From Gammaproteobacteria bacterium RIFCSPLOWO2_02_FULL_56_15 (GTDB taxonomy: Bacteria; Pseudomonadota; Gammaproteobacteria; Eutrophobiales; Eutrophobiaceae), in assembly GCA_001801825.1 (NCBI GenBank), contig MGYR01000020.1:10025-15373 (forward strand): 5,349 nucleotides of DNA. The letters are read 5' to 3'. Below the pieces are notes generated by a model, which saw only the letters and a list, made by a program, of their open reading frames with translations, ran no database searches and had not been told where the DNA came from. A program made the position numbers and the translations under genes. Positions 1 to 4,980 of this stretch are shown in pieces (the stretch's first letter is position 1; each line of letters starts with the position of its first letter).

Positions 1-364
1 AGAGGCGGATCTGACGGTTTGCCTCATTGCGCTGGTGAATGAGCTCCACCACCGCGGGAGAATCGATCACCGGGTTGGTATCGGGAGGACAGCAGACGGT
101 GGTGATACCGGCGCTGGAAGCGGCACGGGCTTCACTGGCGATCGTGGCCTTGTGCCTCAGTCCGGGTTCCCGAAAATGGGCGCAGAGGTCGATAAAGCCG
201 GGACAGACCAGCCGGTTTGTGGCATCAATCACGAGGTCCGGCGTGAACCCATCCGGAGGCGTGAGGACCGACTGGATCCGGCTGTCGGCAAGCCAGAGAT
301 CGCCCGTGGCATCCAGGCCCGATGCCGGGTCCAGGATATGTCCGTTGGCAATGTGTATCCGCAT
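1..364 (-). CDS. pyrC: Dihydroorotase-like protein PyrC (probably non-catalytic PyrC' type), N-terminal 121 residues; partial at window edge
   Basis: The protein belongs to the amidohydrolase superfamily, dihydroorotase branch. The visible part reads as the N-terminal beta domain (about residues 1-54) followed by the first strand of the barrel. The barrel entry is PGFIDLCAHFREPG at 55-68. Active class I dihydroorotases have D-x-H-x-H-x-R here. This protein has D59, C61, H63 and R65, so the first metal-binding histidine is a cysteine. The later M-P-N-T substrate motif reads P-P-D-T at 93-96, replacing the usual asparagine. From family knowledge, such degenerate PyrC' proteins accompany PyrB in Pseudomonas-type enzymes and are needed to assemble the aspartate carbamoyltransferase complex; the true dihydroorotase is encoded elsewhere. 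That role is inferred here. The ATG at 364 lies 5 bases after the pyrB stop, preceded by a weak GAAGG-like ribosome site, which points to co-translation with pyrB. The C-terminal part, with the remaining metal ligands, is outside the window, so complete loss of activity cannot be confirmed. Confidence 0.9.
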   Translation of the reverse strand, partial: MRIHIANGHILDPASGLDATGDLWLADSRIQSVLTPPDGFTPDLVIDATNRLVCPGFIDLCAHFREPGLRHKATIASEARAASSAGITTVCCPPDTNPVIDSPAVVELIHQRNEANRQIRL

Positions 365-369
365 CGCCT

Positions 370-1338
370 TCAGGCCGCTCCGCGTTTCCCGCCGGCGATC
401 ATCGCCATCACCGCCATGCGAATTGCGATGCCGTTGCTGACCTGCTGCAATATCACGGATCGTTCACCGTCGGCCACCCTTGAATCGATCTCGATACCCC
501 GGTTGATGGGCCCCGGGTGCATCACCATGACCTCCTCGCCGGCCAGTTTCAGCCGTTCCTCCGTCAAGCCATAACAGCGGAAATATTCCTGTTCGCTGGG
601 CAGCAGGGCGCTGCGCATACGCTCCCGCTGCAGGCGCAGCATGATAACGACGTCCACATCCTTGAGGCCTGCCTCCATATTATTGAATACCTGTACCCCA
701 AGGGTTTCGATCCCCGCCGGGATCAGGGTTCGCGGACCGACCACGCGTATTTCCTGTACCGCGAGGGTCTTTAAGGCATGGATATCCGAACGGGCGACGC
801 GCGAATGGGTGACATCTCCCACGATCGCAACCTTTAACGAAGCAAAATCAGGCTTGTGCTGCCGGATGGTAAACATATCCAGGAGGGCCTGCGTTGGGTG
901 GGCATTCCTGCCATCGCCGCCGTTGATCACACTCACATGCGGGGAAACCTGTCGCGCGATGAAGTGAGCGGCGCCACTGCTCGCGTGGCGGATGATGAAC
1001 ATGTCGCAGTGCATGGCCTCCAGGGTACGCAGGGTGTCGCGCAAGGTCTCGCCCTTGGTCGTCGAGGACAGGTTCACACTGAGGTTCTGGACATCCGCGG
1101 ACAAACGCTTGGCCGCAATCTCGAAGGTCGTGCGGGTCCGGGTGCTGGCCTCGAAGAACAGATTCACGATGGTCTTGCCCCGCAACAGGGGCACCTTTTT
1201 TACCGGACGGTCCCCAACCACGGCAAAGGATTCCGCATGATCGAGAATCTCCGTCAGGATCCTGCGATCCAGACCATCCGTAGTGAGGAAATGCCGTAAG
1301 CGTCCCTCCCCATCGAGCTGGATATTAGCGCCTGCCAT
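370..1338 (-). CDS. pyrB: Aspartate carbamoyltransferase catalytic chain
   Basis: Catalyses carbamoyl phosphate + L-aspartate to N-carbamoyl-L-aspartate and phosphate, the first committed step of pyrimidine synthesis, in the cytoplasm. Counting from the ATG at 1338 (322 residues), the carbamoyl-phosphate motif FFEASTRTR is at 61-69, the STTKGET loop (active-site Ser and Lys) at 92-98, HPTQALLD at 147-154, GDVTHSRVARS at 174-184, the aspartate-loop LRLQRER at 234-240, and HPGPINRG at 274-281. All key residues are present and the length is normal. A GTG start at 1344 would overlap the pyrR stop as GTGA, but the AGGAG at 1348-1352 lies only 3 bases from that GTG and 9 bases from the ATG, so I prefer the ATG. 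The short N-terminal extension before the conserved RHFL resembles Pseudomonas-type PyrB, which forms a large complex with a PyrC-like partner. No pyrI regulatory-chain gene is visible nearby, consistent with that class. It lies directly between pyrR and pyrC. Confidence 0.97.
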   Translation of the reverse strand: MAGANIQLDGEGRLRHFLTTDGLDRRILTEILDHAESFAVVGDRPVKKVPLLRGKTIVNLFFEASTRTRTTFEIAAKRLSADVQNLSVNLSSTTKGETLRDTLRTLEAMHCDMFIIRHASSGAAHFIARQVSPHVSVINGGDGRNAHPTQALLDMFTIRQHKPDFASLKVAIVGDVTHSRVARSDIHALKTLAVQEIRVVGPRTLIPAGIETLGVQVFNNMEAGLKDVDVVIMLRLQRERMRSALLPSEQEYFRCYGLTEERLKLAGEEVMVMHPGPINRGIEIDSRVADGERSVILQQVSNGIAIRMAVMAMIAGGKRGAA

Positions 1339-1340
1339 CC

Positions 1341-1847
1341 TCACGATCTCCTGATCTCCAGGACCAGCGGCTCCGGCCCCAGCAGCTTGACGTGCTCACC
1401 AGCCTTAAGCAGAAGGGTGCTGCCCACCACATCGGCCTGCACCGGCAGCTCATGGCCCCCCCGATCGATCAGCACGGCGAGACTGACGCTGGCCGGACGT
1501 CCGTAGTCAAAGATCTCGTTCATGGCAGCCCGCACTGTACGCCCGGTATACAATACATCATCCACCAGGATGATATGCCTTCCCTCCACTGCATAGGGCA
1601 GGATCGAAGGCGTGACGCGAGGATGCATTCCGATCCGGCTGAAATCATCCCGGTAAAATGCAATATTGAGATGTCCCAGGGGTTCAGCAATCTCCAAGCC
1701 GCGTCGCAAGCGTTCGGCGATCCAGATCCCGCCCGTGTGTATACCCATGACGAGAGGTTTCTCCCGGTGCTGGGCCGCGAGGAATTGCTTCAGCCGGGAG
1801 GCCATCTCCGCAATCTTTTCTTCGACCTGGAACGCAACGTCGGTCAT
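1341..1847 (-). CDS. pyrR: PyrR: bifunctional pyrimidine regulator / uracil phosphoribosyltransferase family
   Basis: A 168-residue phosphoribosyltransferase of the PyrR family. The PRPP-binding loop LVDDVLYTGRTVR is at 94-106. Other family signatures are MGIHTGGIWIAERL at 34-47, FYRDDF at 64-69, FDYGRPASV at 113-121 and the segment around DRGGHELPVQAD at 128-139. In Bacillus, PyrR binds leader RNA of the pyr operon in response to UMP and also has uracil phosphoribosyltransferase activity. In pseudomonads it takes part in pyrimidine gene control without that leader architecture. The Bacillus-type KTRG pyrophosphate loop is HTGG here (37-40), as I recall for Pseudomonas PyrR. The ATG at 1847 overlaps the ruvX stop as ATGA, so there is no untranslated leader in which a PyrR-responsive attenuator could sit directly before pyrR or pyrB. 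No strong Shine-Dalgarno precedes the start, so translation probably depends on coupling with ruvX. Family assignment is secure; the regulatory target is unknown. Confidence 0.95.
   Translation of the reverse strand: MTDVAFQVEEKIAEMASRLKQFLAAQHREKPLVMGIHTGGIWIAERLRRGLEIAEPLGHLNIAFYRDDFSRIGMHPRVTPSILPYAVEGRHIILVDDVLYTGRTVRAAMNEIFDYGRPASVSLAVLIDRGGHELPVQADVVGSTLLLKAGEHVKLLGPEPLVLEIRRS
1348..1352 (-). promoter_or_regulatory. Shine-Dalgarno of pyrB (decides the start)
   Basis: AGGAG on the minus strand, inside the last codons of pyrR. It is 9 bases from the ATG at 1338 and only 3 bases from the GTG at 1344. The spacing favours the ATG. This is the strongest ribosome site inside the pyr part of the cluster. 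Confidence 0.7.
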
Positions 1848-2293
1848 TCGCGATCCGTCACCGCCTGCCGGGTTGCAGTCTCCACACCGGTATAGCTTGG
1901 ATCCGAAAGCCAGCCTTCCAGGATGACCTGGGCGGCTACGGCATCGACTGCATCCCGACCCCCGCTCCCGGTCCTGTTCTTGGCCTCCGTGGTGCTGAGC
2001 CTTTCATCGGCCAGAAAAACCGGCAGCTGGTAGCGCCCCGCGAGAGAACGGCTGAATCTCTCGACCAGGCTGGTCAGTGTCTGCCGCGTCCCATCCATGT
2101 GCAAGGGATGACCAACTACCAGGGCATCCGGCCGCCACTGATCCAGCACCTCGCTGATCCGGCCCCACTCGGGGGTTCCATTGTGAACCGGGATAATTAC
2201 GAGCGGAGTGGCGGTACGCGTCACGGTCTGGCCAACGGCCATGCCGATGCGTTTCTCCCCGTAATCGAAGCAGATAAAAGTCTGGTATGTCAT
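1844..2293 (-). CDS. ruvX: RuvX/YqgF: RNase H-fold nuclease (pre-16S rRNA nuclease, putative Holliday junction resolvase)
   Basis: A 149-residue protein of the YqgF family, normal in length. From family work, YqgF is needed for 5' maturation of 16S rRNA in E. coli, and an older Holliday-junction resolvase annotation comes from fold similarity to RuvC. The expected acidic residues are visible: D10 in CFDYGEKRIGMAV (8-20), E97 in LADERLSTTEA (94-104) and D117 in the DAVDAVAAQVIL segment (114-125). The middle motif reads VVGHPLHMDGT at 59-69, whereas many homologues have G-L-P-L-N-M-D-G; the histidines are a mild variant. The ATG at 2293 overlaps the yqgE stop as ATGA and the ruvX stop overlaps the pyrR start in the same way. 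yqgE-ruvX adjacency is widely conserved in proteobacteria, which supports both calls. Confidence 0.95.
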   Translation of the reverse strand: MTYQTFICFDYGEKRIGMAVGQTVTRTATPLVIIPVHNGTPEWGRISEVLDQWRPDALVVGHPLHMDGTRQTLTSLVERFSRSLAGRYQLPVFLADERLSTTEAKNRTGSGGRDAVDAVAAQVILEGWLSDPSYTGVETATRQAVTDRE

Positions 2294-2853
2294 GCGTGAC
2301 CCACATGCGTGGACAGTTTCTCAAACTCTATACCCAGTCTTGCCGCAGACATCTCCCAGCGTGCCTCGATGGGTGTATCGAAGATGATATCCTGGTCCGC
2401 GGGGACGTTAAGCCAGGTATTCTCCAGGATCTCCTGTTCCAACTGCCCCGCTCCCCAGCCGGCATAACCCAGGGCGATAAGCGCCTTGTCCGGGCCATTG
2501 CCCGCTGCGATGGATTGAAGGATATCCCGGGAGGTGGTCACACTGATTTGATCAGTGATTACCAAGGATGAATCCCACACCCTGTCGGATTGATGCAGGA
2601 CGAAGCCGCGATCCACCTGTACCGGACCGCCCTGGTAGATAAGAGTATTTTCAATAGCCGCGCTTCCCGGTTCGATATCCATCTGCGCCAGGATCTCTCC
2701 GAGAGCGATATTCAGGGACCGGTTGATGACGATGCCCATGGCGCCTTCCTCGTCGCTGTGGGCAAAGATATAGGTGACAGTGCGCGAGAAATTGGGATCC
2801 TGCAATCCCGGCATTGCGATCAGGAGATGGTTGGTTAGGTTTGTAGACCGCAT
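2290..2853 (-). CDS. yqgE: YqgE/AlgH family protein (UPF0301)
   Basis: A 187-residue protein of the YqgE/AlgH family, close to the usual length. Conserved segments visible: LLIAMPGLQDPNF at 10-22, GAMGIVINR at 37-45, YQGGPV at 73-78, and GYAGWGAGQLEQEI at 129-142 followed by W147. The biochemical function is not established. The AlgH name comes from an alginate-regulation phenotype in Pseudomonas aeruginosa. No signal peptide or membrane segment is visible, so it is probably cytoplasmic. I chose the ATG at 2853 because it places the conserved LLIAMP about 10 residues from the N-terminus, as in homologues; a TTG immediately before it (2856) is possible but less likely. The region ahead of the start is odd: the nearest good Shine-Dalgarno-like GGAG (2873-2876) is 19 bases away, with a perfect inverted repeat between. 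The gene is first in the overlapping yqgE-ruvX-pyrR-pyrB run. Confidence 0.93.
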   Translation of the reverse strand: MRSTNLTNHLLIAMPGLQDPNFSRTVTYIFAHSDEEGAMGIVINRSLNIALGEILAQMDIEPGSAAIENTLIYQGGPVQVDRGFVLHQSDRVWDSSLVITDQISVTTSRDILQSIAAGNGPDKALIALGYAGWGAGQLEQEILENTWLNVPADQDIIFDTPIEARWEMSAARLGIEFEKLSTHVGHA

Positions 2854-2855
2854 CA

Positions 2856-2870
2856 ACCGATATTATCGGT
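2856..2870 (-). repeat. Perfect 15-base inverted repeat just before the yqgE start
   Basis: ACCGATA and TATCGGT arms of 7 bases flank one central base. As RNA it could form a 6-pair stem with a 3-base loop. It ends 2 bases before the yqgE ATG and sits between that ATG and the GGAG at 2873-2876. It also contains GATAAT (minus strand, 2867 to 2862), a one-mismatch -10 box, so it may instead be an operator over a promoter. The sequence alone does not decide between these. Confidence 0.7.
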
Positions 2871-2890
2871 ATCTCCAGTGCAAAAGTACA
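2862..2890 (-). promoter_or_regulatory. Weak candidate promoter for yqgE
   Basis: On the minus strand, GATAAT (2867 to 2862, 5 of 6 matches to the sigma-70 -10) is preceded at 17 bases by TGTACT (2890 to 2885, only 3 of 6 to the -35). Transcription from it would begin within a few bases of the yqgE ATG, giving a nearly leaderless message. The poor -35 makes this speculative; yqgE may simply be read from upstream. Confidence 0.25.
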
Positions 2891-2910
2891 GTAGGGCCGG
2901 CAGTACTTTT
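2882..2910 (-). repeat. Inverted repeat after the tonB-like gene; possible weak terminator
   Basis: Arms AAAAGTAC and GTACTTTT (8 bases, perfect) flank a 13-base loop. It begins 18 bases beyond the tonB-like stop codon, and the second arm ends in four T residues on either strand, so it could act weakly in both directions. The stem has only two G-C pairs, which is poor for an intrinsic terminator; a protein-binding site or chance is also possible. Confidence 0.45.
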
Positions 2911-2927
2911 CCAGTCATTTTCCGGGG

Positions 2928-3890
2928 TCAGCGGAATCCCGAATTATCTATGAACTGCCAGGTCCGGGTGATATGCAATATATCCGTATTGTCCCGTATA
3001 TTGTCCGGAAACGGGGCAAAGGGCGATGCCAGTTCCACGATGCGGATGGCCGCGTCATCCAGGATCTGCTTTCCCGAGGATCGGCGAATGGTGACCTGCT
3101 CGATGGAACCATCCGGATTAAGCGAGACATCGAGGATCAGGCTGCCAGACAGGTTTTGCCGCCGCGCCTCATCCGGATAATTCAGGTTTCCCACTCTCTC
3201 CACTTTCGCGCGCCAGGCTTCCATGTAGGCCGCATATTTATATTCCCTGGTATTCGCGGAGATAAAGGTGCGACGGGGCCGGGATGCGCTGTTTTCCAGT
3301 TTCTGCCTGATCTGTGCACTCAGGGATGCGATCTTGAGGCTGTTTCGCAGCAGCTCGGCGGCGCTTATAGTCTCGGGGACCTCCTTTTTCCGTTTTTTCT
3401 GCGGCTCGCTGTCCGTATCCGGTAACCGGGCATCTTCAGCCTGTGCGGCAAGCTGCGGTTCATCCGCTGCCGCAGGCTCAGGTAGTTCCGATGTTGGTTC
3501 CTGGGCCGGCGAGGGTTCCACAGGCGGCATCGGAAGTTCCGGCGGCGCGGTAATTTCCGCTGCCTGATCCGGGAAAGGCGGCGGCAGAGGGGTGGCCGGT
3601 ATCTGTTCCTCTGTATCGCCACCACCGGCAAGATTTGCCTGGGCCAGCAATTTTGCGTCCTCCACCGGCTCCAGATCCTGCTGCGTTACTAAAATAATCT
3701 CCATGCTGTCATTGCGGGGCAGCTGGTCATCTTCACCTTTGAACCCGACACCGAGGATCAATGTGGCATGCGCAATAATCGCAAGGCACAAGGTCAGGCT
3801 GAATCGATCAGCAGCGGTAATGACCGGTTTTATCGGGGCTGCGTTCAAATCAATCCGCTCCGTTTCCTGTAGTACCCCGTGGAGCCACAC
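2928..3890 (-). CDS. TonB-family energy transducer
   Basis: An inner-membrane protein that, by family knowledge, passes energy from an ExbB/ExbD-type motor to outer-membrane receptors. Counting from the GTG at 3890 (320 residues), the order is a short cytoplasmic N-terminus, one membrane segment at about 29-49 (RFSLTLCLAIIAHATLILGV), an LAQANLAGGG motif at 82-91 that I recall from TonB-like proteins in this same gshB-linked position, a Pro/Glu/Ala-rich linker at about 96-147, a basic KKRKK patch at 165-169, and a TonB C-terminal domain at about 220-313 containing YPDEARRQNLSGSL and an SGKQILDDAA segment. The start is uncertain. GTG at 3890 has GGAGGG 7 bases upstream and is preferred; GTG at 3905 has no clear ribosome site; TTG at 3848 has GGAG 9 bases upstream. 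No exbB or exbD gene is in the window, so its motor partner is unknown. It resembles the Pseudomonas TonB3-like locus in position, so I give no symbol. Confidence 0.88.
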   Translation of the reverse strand: MWLHGVLQETERIDLNAAPIKPVITAADRFSLTLCLAIIAHATLILGVGFKGEDDQLPRNDSMEIILVTQQDLEPVEDAKLLAQANLAGGGDTEEQIPATPLPPPFPDQAAEITAPPELPMPPVEPSPAQEPTSELPEPAAADEPQLAAQAEDARLPDTDSEPQKKRKKEVPETISAAELLRNSLKIASLSAQIRQKLENSASRPRRTFISANTREYKYAAYMEAWRAKVERVGNLNYPDEARRQNLSGSLILDVSLNPDGSIEQVTIRRSSGKQILDDAAIRIVELASPFAPFPDNIRDNTDILHITRTWQFIDNSGFR

Positions 3891-3929
3891 GGTCCATCCC
3901 TCCACGGCCTGGCCCGATAGCTTCCAGCT

Positions 3930-4868
3930 TTACAGTTTTTGTTCAATGGCATCCAGTATTCTTCCGGCGATATCGATATTGTAAATCCGTTCGAGTTCCC
4001 GGATGCAGGTTGGACTGGTCACATTAATTTCAGTCAGATAATCCCCGATGACATCCAGCCCGACAAACAACAGTCCCCGTTCGCGCAGAACCGGCCCCAC
4101 CTGGCTGCAGATCCAACGATCCCGCTCCGACAGGAGGATGCCCTTGCCGGTCCCGCCGGCCGCAAGATTACCCCGTGTCTCCCCCTCGTTGGGTATGCGC
4201 GCCAGGGCGTACTCGACCGGCTCGCCATCGATCATGAGAATCCGTTTGTCGCCCTGGACAATCTCCGGGACATATCGCTGTACCATAGCAAAGCGAGCGC
4301 CATGGGTTGTAAGCGTCTCGATAATCACGCTGGTATTGGGGTCTCCGCGCCGGATCCGGAATACCGATTGTCCACCCATCCCATCAAGCGGCTTGATAAC
4401 AACATCTTCATGGGCATCGATAAACTCCCGGATGTGCGTGCTCCGACGCGTGACCAGCGTCGGCGGTGTGCATGAGGGAAAATGACCGATAAACAGTTTT
4501 TCATTGCAGTCCCGAAGACTTGCCGGCCGGTTTACCACCAACAGCCCATCCCGCGCAGCAAGTTCAAGGAGGTAGGTGACATAGATATATTCCATATCGA
4601 AGGGCGGGTCCTTCCGCATCAACACCACATCCAGGTCCGCAAGATTTGCATCCAGGTCCTCCATGAAACTGTACCAGTCAGAGGGGTCATCTCGCACTTC
4701 CAGAGTACGCATGCGTGACCTGATCTGCGCTCCGGAAAGATAGAGATCGCCCACTTCCATGTACCGGACTTCCCAGCCTCTGCGCCTGGCCGAGAGCAAC
4801 ATTGCCAAGCTACTGTCTTTTTTGACCTTGATCCCGGCGATGGGATCCATGATGACACCCAGCTTCAT
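3930..4868 (-). CDS. gshB: Glutathione synthetase
   Basis: ATP-grasp ligase that joins gamma-glutamylcysteine and glycine to make glutathione, with ATP to ADP and phosphate; cytoplasmic. It has 312 residues, close to the E. coli enzyme. Motifs: KKDSSLAML at 16-24, the strongly conserved RKDPPFDMEYIY segment at 85-96, NEKL at 122-125, the ATP-binding KPLDGMGG at 159-166, RIPNEGETRGNLAAGG at 224-239 with the glycine-rich substrate loop, D272, and the metal-binding EINVTSPTCIRE at 280-291. All expected residues are present. The reading frame is open further upstream to 5108, but the homologous N-terminus begins at the ATG at 4868, which has AGGG (4877-4880) 8 bases upstream; the upstream extension runs across the promoter region and into hemC on the other strand. 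The tonB-like gene follows after a gap of about 40 bases and is probably co-transcribed. Confidence 0.97.
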   Translation of the reverse strand: MKLGVIMDPIAGIKVKKDSSLAMLLSARRRGWEVRYMEVGDLYLSGAQIRSRMRTLEVRDDPSDWYSFMEDLDANLADLDVVLMRKDPPFDMEYIYVTYLLELAARDGLLVVNRPASLRDCNEKLFIGHFPSCTPPTLVTRRSTHIREFIDAHEDVVIKPLDGMGGQSVFRIRRGDPNTSVIIETLTTHGARFAMVQRYVPEIVQGDKRILMIDGEPVEYALARIPNEGETRGNLAAGGTGKGILLSERDRWICSQVGPVLRERGLLFVGLDVIGDYLTEINVTSPTCIRELERIYNIDIAGRILDAIEQKL

Positions 4869-4898
4869 ATTGATTACCCTGTAGGTGGACTGCCCTGT

Positions 4899-4911
4899 GA
4901 CCGGCCCGGTC
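4899..4911. repeat. GC-rich 13-base perfect inverted repeat in the gshB leader
   Basis: GACCGG and CCGGTC arms flank one central base. It lies 31 to 43 bases upstream of the gshB ATG, inside the predicted leader RNA, where it could form a 5-pair stem with a 3-base loop. It could be a small RNA hairpin or a protein site. GC-rich short palindromes are common by chance, so the role is unproven. Confidence 0.5.
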
Positions 4912-4922
4912 GCCCCGGCGCG

Positions 4923-4949
4923 TTGCAGGGTTCCCGCTAATGATATAAT
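4923..4949 (+). promoter_or_regulatory. Promoter of hemC (extended -10)
   Basis: A perfect TATAAT at 4944-4949 is preceded by TGA, giving the full extended -10 form TGnTATAAT (4941-4949). The best -35 candidate is TTGCAG at 4923-4928 with a short 15-base spacer, only 3 of 6 matches; extended -10 promoters often lack a good -35. Transcription would start near 4956, leaving a leader of about 25 bases before the hemC ATG. Confidence 0.65.
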
Positions 4950-4967
4950 CGATGTATTACAATACAA
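4940..4967 (-). promoter_or_regulatory. Candidate promoter of gshB
   Basis: On the minus strand, TTGTAT (4967 to 4962) and TATCAT (4945 to 4940, 5 of 6 matches) are separated by 16 bases. Transcription would start near 4933, giving a leader of about 65 bases. Its -10 box overlaps the hemC -10 on the opposite strand, so the two promoters could not both be occupied by polymerase at once. Confidence 0.5.
4953..4966. repeat. 14-base perfect inverted repeat, candidate operator
   Basis: TGTATT and AATACA arms flank a central AC; an extra AATAC copy follows at 4966-4970. It covers the predicted hemC transcription start and overlaps the gshB -35, an ideal place for a repressor of both genes. The cognate regulator cannot be named from sequence. 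Confidence 0.5.
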
Positions 4968-4980
4968 TACCGCGCCGGCC

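Noticed and set aside
35..574. Long open frames on the plus strand opposite pyrC and pyrB, and similar ones opposite pyrR, yqgE, tonB-like and gshB.
   Set aside because: They are antisense shadows of well-supported genes in moderately GC-rich DNA, with no recognisable protein family and low-complexity or atypical composition.
3434..3606. Repeat-like, Pro/Glu/Ala-coding stretch, considered as a DNA repeat array.
   Set aside because: It is the ordinary low-complexity periplasmic linker of a TonB-family protein; no regular DNA repeat unit is visible.
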